A DNA stretch of 64,000 nucleotides from Desulfobotulus mexicanus (GCF_006175995.1 NZ_VDMB01000007.1:1-64000), one strand, 5' to 3'; counted from the stretch's first letter, positions 1-9,163 are shown. Numbers and translations are program-made. Notes: generated from the letters alone by a model not told the origin.

Positions 1-350
1 GGCTTAGACCAGCCTGACTCAGTACCAAGGCAGAAGAATAGTTTTTAGATTGTTGACTCAAAAGGGATAGCTACGCCAAAAAAATCTGTGTATTGATTTT
101 TTCTGAGTGTTGCGTCTCATATTTGAGAATTATTCCTCATAAATAATTATTTTTGAATCCTCACCGCCCCGTTGAGGGCTGAAAAAAGCCTCCCGAAACA
201 CCACAGGAGGGGTGTGGATTAATTTGATGGAGGATTTGGGTAAAAGGAAGTGATTGCCATTTTCTCTTCAGAATGCTAACAAGTTTGATATGTCAGTGTA
301 TGCTTAAAAGCCTCCGTATGACCCCTTATGAAGCATGAAAGTCAAGCCCC
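1..350. other. AT-rich leader region, no gene recognised
   Basis: No convincing coding region or RNA gene is seen. A short inverted repeat (AATTATT at 128-134 and AATAATT at 142-148) lies in an AT-rich stretch. Around 176-210 a G/C-rich patch with a run of six A could form a weak minus-strand hairpin followed by T residues, but no minus-strand gene nearby would need it. The rest is presumably the upstream region of the kinase gene that starts at 351. Confidence 0.5.
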
Positions 351-2585
351 ATGCCTCCTGCATCCAAGCGCAGCCTTTCAAGGGATCTTTCCATCAGTGT
401 TTTTCTGCTGGTATTTATCCTTCAAATCCCCCTTGTATTTTATTATTTTACAAGGGAAGCCCGACAGATTTCCACTTCTTTCCGATCCCAAACCGAAGAA
501 AATGCCCAGCGTCTGACCGATGTTCTGGCTGTCCCCCTGTGGCATATGGATATCCCCCAACTGGAACGCATTGCGATTGCCTTTACCCAGAATGACCCCA
601 TGACCGGTATCCGTATCCTGGACATCCATGGCCATGTCTTCTTTGATTCCATACAGGACAAAAACCCTGATCCCTCCCAGATGACCAGCATGAATATCCG
701 GAACAATGGGAACACCATAGGTTCCATGGATCTCTACCTTTCCAGAGAACCATACAAAAAGGACCTTGCACGCCTGCGCAACCAAACCCTCTGGGTACTG
801 GGACTTTCCCTCATGGCCATTTACATTGGCATTGGGCTTCTCTCCCGTCTTTTTATGAAGCCTCTGCTCAAGTCTCTTTCAGAAAGCCTTAAACATGTGG
901 GGAACGGAAGATTTGACCACGCCTTCACCCGAGTCCGCCACAGGGAAATGGAAACCCTTGCCAGCACAATACAGGATATGGCCAGCCGCATCAAAGCCAG
1001 GGAAAATGTCCTTCAAATGATGAACAAAGAACTTCAGGCAGAAGTAAAGGAGAGAAAGAAAGCCGAAGAAGAAGCCCTGAACAGCGAGGCAAGACGCAAG
1101 GCCCTTCTGGATGCCATTCCGGATATGATATTCCAGTTTGACAGAACCGGGGCCTTTCTGGATTTTCAGGGTGATAAGACTCAGCTTTTTATTGACGCTG
1201 ATAAGTTTCTTCATAAACAGGCCCATGAAGTTCTTCCGGAACACATCTCCGCACTGATTGAAAAGAACATTGAAAGGGCCCTTGATACACATAAACCAAT
1301 AGTTTTTGAATACAGCCTGTATATGGGCAAAGAGAACAGTGAATACTTTGAAGCACGTATGGTGGCTGCAACAAAAGATACGGTTCTTGCCATTGTACGC
1401 AATATTTCCGGCAGGGTCCGGGCCGAAGCCCAGCGAAAAAAACTGGAAAGCCAGCTCACCAAAGCCCAGAAAATGGAAGCCGTGGGCATGCTGGCCGGTG
1501 GTGTGGCTCACGATCTGAACAATGTGCTTTCCGGACTTGTCAGCTATCCGGATCTGCTGCTTCAGGATCTTCCCGAAGACAGCACCATGCACAGGAGGAT
1601 TCGCATTATCCAGAAATCAGGCCAGAGAGCAGCACAGATAGTTGAAGACCTGCTTACCCTGGCCCGCCGTGGCGTCAGCACAGAAAATGGCATACAGATG
1701 AATGCTGTCATTCTGGATTACCTTTCCACGCCTGAGCATGAAAAGCTCTGCTCCTTTCATCCAGAGGTTAGGATTCATACATCCCTTAGCCCAGATCTGG
1801 ATCTGATAAGAGGCTCCGGGCTGCACCTTGGAAAAATGATCATGAACCTTGTTTCCAATGCGGCAGAAGCCATGCCAGAAGGGGGCCAGATATTCATTGA
1901 AACCTCCAAAGACATAAAAACATCAGAAGTCTTTCCCCATGGTGCAATTCTGATACGGATACAGGATACGGGCATGGGAATTGCCCCCGAAGATAAAGAA
2001 AAAATTTTCGAACCTTTTTATACAAAAAAAGTAATGGGCCGTTCGGGAACGGGGCTTGGTATGGCCGTAGTCTGGAGTACGGTGCAGGATCACCATGGTC
2101 AGATTTTTGTGGACAGTGAACCGGGAAAAGGCTGCACCATTTCCATATATCTTCCCGTAACACCGGGGCTTTTTCTCTGCACAGAAGAAGAAGACTACAG
2201 CCCTGAAGGAAGCGGGGAACATATCCTTGTGGTGGATGATCTTCCTGAACAGCGGGAAATAAGCACCCTGATTCTTGAGAAACTCGGATACAGGGTCACA
2301 ACGGTATCCAGCGGAGAAGAAGCCCTTGCAGGACTTCAATCTCTGCTGCCGGATCTGGTCCTCCTCGACATGATCATGGGGCCAAAAGGCATGGATGGCC
2401 TTGAATGTTTCTGCCACATGCGCAGCCTTCTTCCGGATCTAAAGATTCTCCTTGTCACCGGCTTTTCAGAAAACGAGAGGACAAAGGAAGCGCTGGCGCT
2501 GGGGGCCATGGGGCTTATAAAAAAACCCTACACCTTCACAGATCTTGCACGAAATATTCACCGTGCCATCTGCGAGACAGGATAA
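351..2585 (+). CDS. Hybrid sensor histidine kinase (HAMP-PAS-HisKA-HATPase-receiver)
   Basis: A 744-residue membrane sensor kinase expected to autophosphorylate and pass phosphate to its own receiver domain. A first transmembrane helix lies at about 16-34, an extracytoplasmic sensor of roughly 110 residues follows, then a second helix at about 145-168, a HAMP linker (about 170-220), a coiled coil and a PAS domain (about 248-360). The H-box reads GGVAHDLNN with the likely phosphorylated His at 387. N-box NLVSNAAEAMPEGG, G-box DTGMGI and a GTGLGM loop mark an HATPase_c domain. The C-terminal receiver begins ILVVDD, with its acceptor Asp near 673. No response-regulator gene is adjacent, so output may run through the attached receiver or an unlinked partner; the ligand is unknown. 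The start at 351 is chosen because the first helix follows at once; the ribosome site is weak. Confidence 0.9.
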   Translation: MPPASKRSLSRDLSISVFLLVFILQIPLVFYYFTREARQISTSFRSQTEENAQRLTDVLAVPLWHMDIPQLERIAIAFTQNDPMTGIRILDIHGHVFFDSIQDKNPDPSQMTSMNIRNNGNTIGSMDLYLSREPYKKDLARLRNQTLWVLGLSLMAIYIGIGLLSRLFMKPLLKSLSESLKHVGNGRFDHAFTRVRHREMETLASTIQDMASRIKARENVLQMMNKELQAEVKERKKAEEEALNSEARRKALLDAIPDMIFQFDRTGAFLDFQGDKTQLFIDADKFLHKQAHEVLPEHISALIEKNIERALDTHKPIVFEYSLYMGKENSEYFEARMVAATKDTVLAIVRNISGRVRAEAQRKKLESQLTKAQKMEAVGMLAGGVAHDLNNVLSGLVSYPDLLLQDLPEDSTMHRRIRIIQKSGQRAAQIVEDLLTLARRGVSTENGIQMNAVILDYLSTPEHEKLCSFHPEVRIHTSLSPDLDLIRGSGLHLGKMIMNLVSNAAEAMPEGGQIFIETSKDIKTSEVFPHGAILIRIQDTGMGIAPEDKEKIFEPFYTKKVMGRSGTGLGMAVVWSTVQDHHGQIFVDSEPGKGCTISIYLPVTPGLFLCTEEEDYSPEGSGEHILVVDDLPEQREISTLILEKLGYRVTTVSSGEEALAGLQSLLPDLVLLDMIMGPKGMDGLECFCHMRSLLPDLKILLVTGFSENERTKEALALGAMGLIKKPYTFTDLARNIHRAICETG

Positions 2586-2616
2586 AATTCAAAAAGAAAT
2601 CTTCAGCCCCCTTGTA

Positions 2617-2645
2617 TTGAGAATCCTTCCGTTTTAAAGTATATT
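2617..2645 (+). promoter_or_regulatory. Sigma70-type promoter for the stress-protein gene
   Basis: TTGAGA at 2617-2622 and TATATT at 2640-2645 are separated by 17 bases, 60 bases ahead of the start codon of the universal stress protein gene. Identified by eye from spacing and box similarity. Confidence 0.5.
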
Positions 2646-2704
2646 TATATTTACTTGTCCCTGAAACCGCTCCTTCCCTTCTCTCCAACCAAAGGAGGCA
2701 GATC

Positions 2705-3610
2705 ATGCGTATTCAGATTAACCGCATTCTCTGCACTACAGATCTTTCGGATTATGCCAGGCAAGGTATCCGTTATGCTACAGCCTTGGCCCGGACCCTG
2801 AATGCAGAACTTTTCCTTTGCTCCATCATTGACCCCATTCCTCTTGTTTATGCTGAAGGCATGCGGGATCCCAATGGCTATGAGAAAAAAATGGAACAAA
2901 GGGCAAAGGAAAAAATGGCCCTTGCCATGGAAGAGGTTCAAACTCCATGGAAAAGTCTTGTCCGTACAGGCCATCCGCCAACACGAATAACAGAGCTTGC
3001 CGAAGAACTGGATGCAGATCTTGTTATCGTGACCACCCGCCCGGGATCGGGACTTAAAAAATTTTTCATGGGCTCCACATCCGAAGAACTGATCCGTACT
3101 CTGAAGGTTCCCCTGCTCATTATGAGGGACATTGAGCCCGAAGCGCTGAAAAATACCCCCGAAGGTCCTTACCTTGACTTAAAACACGTCCTGGTGGGTT
3201 ATGATTTTTCATACCACGCAACCATGGCCCTGCGATACGGTCTGAGTCTCTGTCAGGAATTCGAGGCAGAACTTCACATTGTACATACCGTTTCAGAAAA
3301 CCAGCACAAAGCTTTCCTTGCCGAAGGTCCTCCTGGAGACCGTGTCCGCCATCAGAAGGCAGAAATGCAGAAACTCAAAGAAAAGCTCGACTCTCTGGTA
3401 CCTGAGGAAGCAAAAACATGGTGCAATTACAAAACCCGTATCCTCATGGGTGAGGCACATACAGAGCTGCGCAAATATGCCATGACCTCAGAAATTGATA
3501 TTTCCATTGTTGGTTCCAGGGGAATTTCTCTTGCCGAATCCATGCTGATGGGATCTGTTACGGACAGGCTTATAAGGGAAAACCCCTGTCCTGTGATGTC
3601 CGTGCACTGA
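2705..3610 (+). CDS. Tandem-domain universal stress protein
   Basis: A 301-residue protein made of two UspA domains (about 1-147 and 160-301). Each half ends in the family signature: the first contains MGSTSEELIRTLKVPLLIM, the second VGSRGISLAESMLMGS followed by VTDRLIRENPCPVMSVH. The second matches the G-2x-G-9x-G(S/T) nucleotide-binding pattern of ATP-binding Usp proteins, while the first is looser. Double-domain Usp proteins are cytoplasmic and linked to survival under starvation or oxidative stress; the specific role here is unknown. A clear ribosome site (AAAGGAGG) precedes the start, and the gene has its own promoter-like boxes and stands alone. Confidence 0.9.
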   Translation: MRIQINRILCTTDLSDYARQGIRYATALARTLNAELFLCSIIDPIPLVYAEGMRDPNGYEKKMEQRAKEKMALAMEEVQTPWKSLVRTGHPPTRITELAEELDADLVIVTTRPGSGLKKFFMGSTSEELIRTLKVPLLIMRDIEPEALKNTPEGPYLDLKHVLVGYDFSYHATMALRYGLSLCQEFEAELHIVHTVSENQHKAFLAEGPPGDRVRHQKAEMQKLKEKLDSLVPEEAKTWCNYKTRILMGEAHTELRKYAMTSEIDISIVGSRGISLAESMLMGSVTDRLIRENPCPVMSVH

Positions 3611-3651
3611 GTCAAAAAAACAGGCTGATGCCCGATTACACGTCTTTTTTC

Positions 3652-3694
3652 AAATCCTGAAATCCTTTCCTGACAGATCCGGATTTCAGGATTT
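3652..3694. repeat. Perfect 14-bp inverted repeat downstream of the stress-protein gene
   Basis: AAATCCTGAAATCC (3652-3665) and GGATTTCAGGATTT (3681-3694) are exact reverse complements around a 15-base loop. It sits 41 bases after the stress-protein stop codon, where a terminator would be expected, but neither strand shows a T-tract directly after the stem. It could be a transcript-stabilising hairpin or a protein-binding site. Confidence 0.7.
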
Positions 3695-3855
3695 ACACTT
3701 TGCTCCTTTAAGATAATAAGGTATGAAGAAAATTTTTGGGAAGCATTCAAGAATCTGGATAATATGCCAGCATACTTTAATACACTACCCATCCCTGTAC
3801 CCTTAGCAATCAATCCATTTTTTAACAGGGATATATCAAATAAAAAGGAGCAGAA

Positions 3856-4629
3856 ATGCTGAAGGCAGGAATCTTTCTGGATATGGAAAACTTAAGCCGC
3901 AATGGTGGCTGGGGCATTCGCTATGAAATCATCAAGGAACTTGTGGAGACCCAAGGAACCATTGTACTCCGGGCCAATGCCTACCTTGCGGTCGATGTGG
4001 AACGGGAACGTCAGGACACGGGCTACAGAATCCGCAACGAAAATTACAGGGCTGCCATCCGGAGAAACGGTTTTCATCTGATCAGAAAAGAGGTCCGGCG
4101 CTATTATGATTCCGAAGGAGAACTTGTGGTAAAGGCCAATGCCGACCTTGACCTTGCAGTAGACGCCATCCTTCAGTCTGAAAATCTGGATTATATCCTT
4201 GTGGGCTCCGGAGACGGAGACTTTCTCCGTCTGGTCAGGGCACTTCAGAACCGGGGGAAACGGGTGGACCTTCTCTCCTTTGCCAATACAAGCGGAGATC
4301 TAATGAGAGAAGTGGACAATCACTTTTCCGGCTTTCTCATCCCCGGCATTCTGGGCAACGATACGGGACAGACCCGAAAAAGGGGGATTCTCCATGCTTA
4401 TAATGAGGACCGGGGATTTGGTTTCATTACCATGCGCACAGGGCTGGGAGCCACAGATCTCAGACATGATATTTTCTGCCATATCAATGACATTACCGTT
4501 GACGAAGAGTCCGTGGACACCCGCTATGTGGCAGAACTTAAACACAGGCAGATCATCCTTGAGTTTGATCTGATACAGACACCCGAAGGCCCGAAGGCCA
4601 CGGATGTCTGTGAATTCCAGTGGCGCTGA
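3856..4629 (+). CDS. NYN-domain (LabA/DUF88-like) protein with C-terminal cold-shock-like domain
   Basis: A 257-residue protein. Residues 1-165 look like an NYN/LabA domain, a PIN-related fold of metal-dependent RNases: it opens AGIFLDMENL, carries NADLDLAVDAI in the middle and VGSGDGDFLRLVRAL later, supplying the acidic residues of the family. From about 175 a cold-shock-like domain follows, with ILHAYNEDRGFGFITM and DIFCHINDI resembling the RNP motifs of Csp proteins. The combination suggests an RNA-binding ribonuclease, but substrate and process are unknown. The ribosome site AAGGAG is five bases before the start. It converges with plsC, with only 35 bases between the stops. Confidence 0.82.
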   Translation: MLKAGIFLDMENLSRNGGWGIRYEIIKELVETQGTIVLRANAYLAVDVERERQDTGYRIRNENYRAAIRRNGFHLIRKEVRRYYDSEGELVVKANADLDLAVDAILQSENLDYILVGSGDGDFLRLVRALQNRGKRVDLLSFANTSGDLMREVDNHFSGFLIPGILGNDTGQTRKRGILHAYNEDRGFGFITMRTGLGATDLRHDIFCHINDITVDEESVDTRYVAELKHRQIILEFDLIQTPEGPKATDVCEFQWR

Positions 4630-4664
4630 TCCCCCTTATGAATAATTGAAGGTCTAAAACAAAT

Positions 4665-5435
4665 TTATGCAGTTCTCACGAGCATGGGTTCTTCAGCATC
4701 CTCCGTATGGGCACTGACATGGGCGCCAATTTTTTTACGGAAAAAAGCTGCGGTTTCCTCCACACTCATATGCTGAAAGCTCTCATAGGGAACTGGCGGC
4801 AAAATCTGTATTTTCATAGGGTTTCGGCTTTTAAGTTCAAGACTGTACTTGGGAAGCACTTCCCTTGTTCCATCAATGGCAATGGGCAGAATGGGCAGTT
4901 TCAATTCATGGGCCAGTTGAAAGGCACCTGGCTTAAATGGGCGCAAGATACCTGTCTCACTGCGGGTACCTTCTGGGAAAATAAAAACGGAATTACCTTC
5001 TTTCAAGGTTTTCCGACATTTTTCCAGCATTTCAAGAATACTGTCCTTATCCCCTCTTTTTAAAGGGATATATTCATTAAGGCGCATATTCCATCCAATA
5101 AAGGGGAGCTTGAATACTTCTATTTTAGAGACCCACTTAAAATGGAAAAACGTCCGGAATGCAGCCAGAATATCCAACTGGGACTGATGGTTGGACACCA
5201 CCACGTAGGTGGCATTTTTATCAATATGTTCTTTCCCACTCACCACAAATTTCCATGTTGGCATAGTCCAGTAATGGCAGGTGGACCAGAAACAGGCATA
5301 CAGGTGTAAAAAACGCATCCTTGGATCAAAGGGCCTGGTCAACAGCTTAATTATAAGAGCACCTGCGAAAAAAAATGGGCCTGCAACCATAATAGATAAA
5401 ACAAAAAGAAATGAAACCAGACGATTCCAGAACAT
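4665..5435 (-). CDS. plsC: 1-acyl-sn-glycerol-3-phosphate acyltransferase
   Basis: A 256-residue inner-membrane enzyme that acylates lysophosphatidic acid to phosphatidic acid in phospholipid synthesis. The acyltransferase signature HX4D is present as NHQSQLD (His83, Asp88), followed by FPEGTRSETG at about 153-162, which binds the glycerol phosphate. A hydrophobic N-terminus (about 7-33) should anchor it. The ribosome site AAGGAAGGG precedes the start. It stands alone, convergent with the NYN gene and divergent from the transglycosylase gene. Another acyl acceptor cannot be excluded by sequence alone. Confidence 0.88.
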   Translation of the reverse strand: MFWNRLVSFLFVLSIMVAGPFFFAGALIIKLLTRPFDPRMRFLHLYACFWSTCHYWTMPTWKFVVSGKEHIDKNATYVVVSNHQSQLDILAAFRTFFHFKWVSKIEVFKLPFIGWNMRLNEYIPLKRGDKDSILEMLEKCRKTLKEGNSVFIFPEGTRSETGILRPFKPGAFQLAHELKLPILPIAIDGTREVLPKYSLELKSRNPMKIQILPPVPYESFQHMSVEETAAFFRKKIGAHVSAHTEDAEEPMLVRTA

Positions 5436-5702
5436 GTTTTCCCTTCCTTTCTTTCTGCCGGGCCTTCGATACAGTACCGATTGCCGGCAGCTTCATACAC
5501 AACATGGACATCACATCATTTTTTAATGGATTTTTCATGGCCTGTAATGATACAAATTGTCATTAAAATAAAGCATACTCCCGTACAAGCTTACCTGATA
5601 AATATAAAAACACAGATCTGCTTCATTAGCCAATCATAAAAAGCTGTAAAACATTAAGCCGCAAAAGAAAAGTCTTTCATCCACAAACAAAGGAGTTCTG
5701 TC

Positions 5703-6905
5703 ATGCGCTTTTTACCCTTTGGCATTCTGGCCCTGATTTTTCCGGCCCTCATGATCATGCCCCCTTCAAGTACTGCCCAGTCCTTTGAAGACTACATGAA
5801 ACAACAGCAGTCCGCCTTTGTTTCCTATCAGGAACAAATTAACAAAGAGTTTCAGGAATATCAGAAAATCATAGAAGAAGAGTTCAACAATTTTAAAAAT
5901 GAAATCAAAAAAAACTGGGGAGATGAGGTTTTAAGCACACCCACCCAATGGGTGGAATACAGCCGGGACATGAAAAACAGAACACTGGTGGACTATGAAA
6001 AAAATACCATCACCGTTGAAATCCAGGCTCCTGAAAAAGCAGATAATCTCCACAAGGAACTACAGGAAAGAATTAAAAATCTTGTGACAGCCACCTCTGC
6101 AAAGGCTTTTGAGAACGACACCCTCTCCCGTAATATTGAAAAACGGGTCATAGAAGCCTCCGATAACGTTCTGACGGACAAGGTAAAGCCGGAACCCATT
6201 CTCACTAAAACACTTACCGGTACAGATCGCCCTTCCAACCGTCAGGTCAACCGCACCGTAAATGAGCTTGCCCAGAAAAGTGTGGAAACCCAAAGACCTG
6301 CACCACAACCCGGTAACCGGATTCACAGCTTCACCATTACCCTCCCCGATGTCAGACTCAGCGACAAAGCAGGCACCTATGAAAAAGAAATCATAAAATA
6401 CGCAAGAGAGTACAAAATCGATCCTGCTCTGGTCGTTGCAATAATGCACAGTGAGAGTTCCTTCAACCCCATGGCCAAATCCCATATCCCTGCCTACGGT
6501 CTCATGCAGATTGTTCCCCGTTCCGCAGGAAAAGATGCCTCCCAGCTCGTATATGGTGAGCAGAAACTCTTATCTCCATCCTACCTTTACAACGCAGACA
6601 ACAACATAAAAATGGGGGCCGCATACCTGCACATCCTCTACTACCGCTACCTTTCGTCCATACAGAATCCTGAAAGCAGACTTTACTGCAGTATTGCGGC
6701 CTACAACACAGGTGCAGGAAACGTGGCCCGGGCCTTTACAGGAAACAGAAACATCCGCCGAGCCGCAGAAACCATCAACAAGCTAACCCCTGAACAGGTT
6801 TATAACAAGCTGGTTGCAGATCTTCCCTATGATGAAACAAGAAATTATATGAAAAAAGTTACTCCCCGCTACAAAGGCTACCAGACAAGCTATTCAGGAC
6901 GATGA
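5703..6905 (+). CDS. MltC-like lytic murein transglycosylase
   Basis: A 400-residue exported protein with a signal peptide at about 1-25. The middle part (about 30-210) is rich in charged helices and resembles the N-terminal domain of membrane-bound transglycosylase C. The C-terminal half is an SLT (goose-lysozyme-like) domain: HSESSFNPMAKS contains the catalytic Glu at about 251, followed by AYGLMQIVP and a later AAYNTGAGNVARAF. The enzyme should cleave the MurNAc-GlcNAc bond with 1,6-anhydro ring formation. No lipobox Cys is visible, unlike E. coli MltC, so it may be periplasmic rather than a lipoprotein. AAGGAG lies eight bases before the start. Confidence 0.87.
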   Translation: MRFLPFGILALIFPALMIMPPSSTAQSFEDYMKQQQSAFVSYQEQINKEFQEYQKIIEEEFNNFKNEIKKNWGDEVLSTPTQWVEYSRDMKNRTLVDYEKNTITVEIQAPEKADNLHKELQERIKNLVTATSAKAFENDTLSRNIEKRVIEASDNVLTDKVKPEPILTKTLTGTDRPSNRQVNRTVNELAQKSVETQRPAPQPGNRIHSFTITLPDVRLSDKAGTYEKEIIKYAREYKIDPALVVAIMHSESSFNPMAKSHIPAYGLMQIVPRSAGKDASQLVYGEQKLLSPSYLYNADNNIKMGAAYLHILYYRYLSSIQNPESRLYCSIAAYNTGAGNVARAFTGNRNIRRAAETINKLTPEQVYNKLVADLPYDETRNYMKKVTPRYKGYQTSYSGR

Positions 6906-7255
6906 TGGACGATTTTAAAACTATCTTATTTAAAGATAGAGCCAATTACAAAATCTGTTTTTAATTTCTTTAATTGTCTTTGATTCTCATAGCCAATAGC
7001 AACATTTTTATTATTAACTCGAATCAGATATCTAAATAGCACTAAAACCTTTTCATAATAATCAAAATTTAGTATATAAAAAATTAAGTGGAATATATAA
7101 TCTAAAAAAGCTGACCCCAATAATATATCTTAACTGAAAAGTTATTTCTTCCCTACCCTTAAAGTTAGATTTATGGTCTGTGGTATCTATCCCCGGATCT
7201 TGCAAACAAAATAGAGAAGTCAATAAAAACAAACCATACCAACCAGGAGGGCTTT
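6906..7255. other. AT-rich intergenic region, no gene
   Basis: About 350 bases of strongly AT-rich DNA between the transglycosylase and the first lipoprotein gene. A 64-codon minus-strand frame here has neither a ribosome site nor a recognisable protein character. It probably holds the lipoprotein promoter, which I could not assign. Confidence 0.5.
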
Positions 7256-7840
7256 ATGAAAAGACAACTAGCAAAAATGATACTGTTAGCTGGAATCATT
7301 GCACTGGCAGGCGCCTGTACTCCTAAACAAGCACCTGTAGCGGACACAGGTATGCCCGATGAGTATAAAGATGCTCCTTCATGGGTTTTTAACCCCGAAC
7401 TCGAAGGGGGAGTCTCTGCCGTTGGAACCTCAAGAATTGGTAAAGCCGGCTTTGCCTTTGCAAGAAACGAAGCTCTTGCCGACGGAAGGGATCAGCTGGC
7501 ACGACAGATGAGCGTCAAGGTACAGAACATGGTAAAAAACTTTACCCAGGCCACAGGCCTCGGGGATGATGAAACCGTAGACCGCGTATCCTCACAGGTA
7601 TCCCGTCAGGTGGCCAATGAAACCCTTGCAGGTTCCAGAATGCGTTCCATGTGGCGTGCTCCCAACGGGGAGCTGTTCGTATGGATGGTTGTGGAACCTG
7701 AATCTGTACGTGCAGCAGCAAGGGATGCTGTCACCACATCCTATAAAAACGATCAGGCTCTCTGGCAGCAATTCCAGGCCAAAAAAGCCCATGATGAACT
7801 GGACGCAGTTATCAGTAAAGAATTCCAAGATTTTAACTAA
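7256..7840 (+). CDS. LPP20-family lipoprotein
   Basis: A 194-residue predicted lipoprotein with lipobox LAGAC (lipidated Cys at 21). The mature part begins with a short linker, then APSWVFNPELEGG and an AVGTSRIGKAGFAFARNEAL segment, the pattern of LPP20-type lipoproteins (related to Helicobacter LPP20 and FlgP-like proteins), ending in a conserved LFVWMVV strand. The function is unknown; relatives are outer-membrane lipoproteins, some flagellar. A strong ribosome site (AGGAGG) precedes the start. It is followed by a terminator-like hairpin and then a shorter paralogue. Confidence 0.75.
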   Translation: MKRQLAKMILLAGIIALAGACTPKQAPVADTGMPDEYKDAPSWVFNPELEGGVSAVGTSRIGKAGFAFARNEALADGRDQLARQMSVKVQNMVKNFTQATGLGDDETVDRVSSQVSRQVANETLAGSRMRSMWRAPNGELFVWMVVEPESVRAAARDAVTTSYKNDQALWQQFQAKKAHDELDAVISKEFQDFN

Positions 7841-7848
7841 AATGATAA

Positions 7849-7874
7849 AGCAGACCGCTGCAAAGCGGTCTGCT
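7849..7874 (+). terminator. Hairpin terminator after the first lipoprotein gene
   Basis: AGCAGACCGC and GCGGTCTGCT form a perfect 10-bp stem with a six-base loop just after the stop codon. The following tract (CTTAATCTT) is only moderately T-rich. Confidence 0.7.
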
Positions 7875-8025
7875 CTTAATCTTCATGGCCCAATAAGTTC
7901 AATGGATTCATGAGTTCAAAATTTTTTTTATATGAAACACCATATTCTGAAAACTCAGATCTTCCATGTTTTTTAAATAGCCGAAGATATATTTTAATGA
8001 TGTACCTGTGAAAGGACTTATCTCC

Positions 8026-8436
8026 ATGATTTTAAAAGCGTTGCCTATCCTTTTAATATCAGCCTTGATCATGGCCTGCACCCAGCACAATACACCAGCA
8101 GCTCCCCGAGGCAACGATAGGCCTTCGTTTATCTACAATCCTTCTATTAACGGTAAAATCGGCGGCGTTGGAATTGCACGGCCGCATATCCATGGTCCCA
8201 ATGCCCAGCGCAACCTTGCCATATCCAGAGCCATTGATGAAATTGCAAGGCAAAAAGGAACTAAAGTTGAATCATGGCAGGCGGTCCAAACCACTGGCAC
8301 CCGTGACAGCGCCTCAACCCATATGGATTCTGTTAGCATTCAGACAACCTCAGGGGAAACCATCCATGCAGTTATACGACAGATGTGGCATGACCCATCA
8401 AGCTCTGAACTTTATGTCTGGATGCTGACACAATAA
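8026..8436 (+). CDS. Small LPP20-like lipoprotein, paralogue of its neighbour
   Basis: A 136-residue predicted lipoprotein (lipobox LIMAC, Cys18 from this start). The body shares the layout of the upstream gene product: RPSFIYNPSINGKIGGVGIA corresponds to its SWVFNPELEGG...AVGTSRIG segment, and it ends ELYVWML like the neighbour's ELFVWMV. It appears to be a shortened, diverged duplicate. ATG at 8026 is preferred over GTG at 8008 because AAAGGA lies nine bases before it. The hairpin between the two genes suggests separate transcription. The role is unknown. Confidence 0.7.
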   Translation: MILKALPILLISALIMACTQHNTPAAPRGNDRPSFIYNPSINGKIGGVGIARPHIHGPNAQRNLAISRAIDEIARQKGTKVESWQAVQTTGTRDSASTHMDSVSIQTTSGETIHAVIRQMWHDPSSSELYVWMLTQ

Positions 8437-9125
8437 ATAAGCTTTACAGTTTAAGAAAATTTCTTTTACTAAAAAGTTCATTTCCCACTCGACGTAGATA
8501 AAACACCCTGATCATTGTGATTAGACAGTAAAGAGCGAATGCTTTGTCGAGTGCGTTTAGATCTTATTAGTAATACCGGAAATTAAAAAACAATAAACCG
8601 AAACACAATAAATCCTAATAATATAGTAGATTTTTAATCTTATCTGACTACCACTATATTTTATACATGCAAAGCTTATCTCATAAAAACGGTAGGGATA
8701 GGTTTTACTCCTACCAAAATATAGCAATGAAATCGTAGGGATTAACCCGCATCCAGTTTTTCAACCAGATCATTATCACATAACAACCAAGCCATAATAC
8801 TATGATAAAACCAAGATAGACGTCGGGTAAAATAAAGAGAGCTCCTTCAACGACCACGTCCCCATTTTCGGCAAGATATAAACTGCCGTTATCAAACCAA
8901 CATCTTTTATCTACCTTCACATACTCCGACCAATACTAAGTATGACAGTACCTATAAAACCATAGAAAAATCAGGAGACAATATTGTACCTTGTGGATTT
9001 GAGCTCAAACTTTTTGCGTCTCCAGAGGCTCTATACTCCGCCCGGCTATTTTTAAGACAAAGATTTATCATTAAAGCATCAGAAAAAATCAAGTGTGTTA
9101 ACGGATGATGCTTTATAAAGTAAAA
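8437..9125. other. Gene-poor AT-rich stretch
   Basis: Nearly 700 bases without a confident gene. An 8-bp inverted repeat (CACTCGAC at 8486-8493, GTCGAGTG at 8546-8553) flanks a 52-base interior. The only protein-like frame is the minus-strand one at 8711-8920, listed separately. Base composition is much more AT-rich than the surrounding genes. Confidence 0.5.
8711..8920 (-). CDS. Possible small single-span membrane protein
   Basis: A 69-residue frame with a polar N-terminus and one long hydrophobic segment (about 27-52, containing LGFIIVLWLGCYVIMIWL) flanked by positive residues (KNWMR). A GGAG tract lies very close (three bases) before a GTG start. The composition looks protein-like, but I recognise no family, and the AT-rich surroundings make a chance or remnant frame possible. 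Confidence 0.28.
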   Translation of the reverse strand: MKVDKRCWFDNGSLYLAENGDVVVEGALFILPDVYLGFIIVLWLGCYVIMIWLKNWMRVNPYDFIAIFW

Positions 9126-9163
9126 TATAAAAAAAGGGGCTAAAAAGTCATTAAGATGACCCC
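9126..9163 (-). terminator. Rho-independent terminator of the nuo operon
   Basis: On the minus strand a GGGG...CCCC stem with an inner TCAT/ATGA pairing is followed by seven T residues. It lies 56 bases beyond the nuoN stop codon, at the expected end of the operon. Confidence 0.75.

Noticed and set aside
6926-7120. A 64-codon minus-strand frame between the transglycosylase and lipoprotein genes
   Set aside because: No ribosome site and a Phe/Ile/Lys-rich composition typical of AT-rich noncoding DNA.
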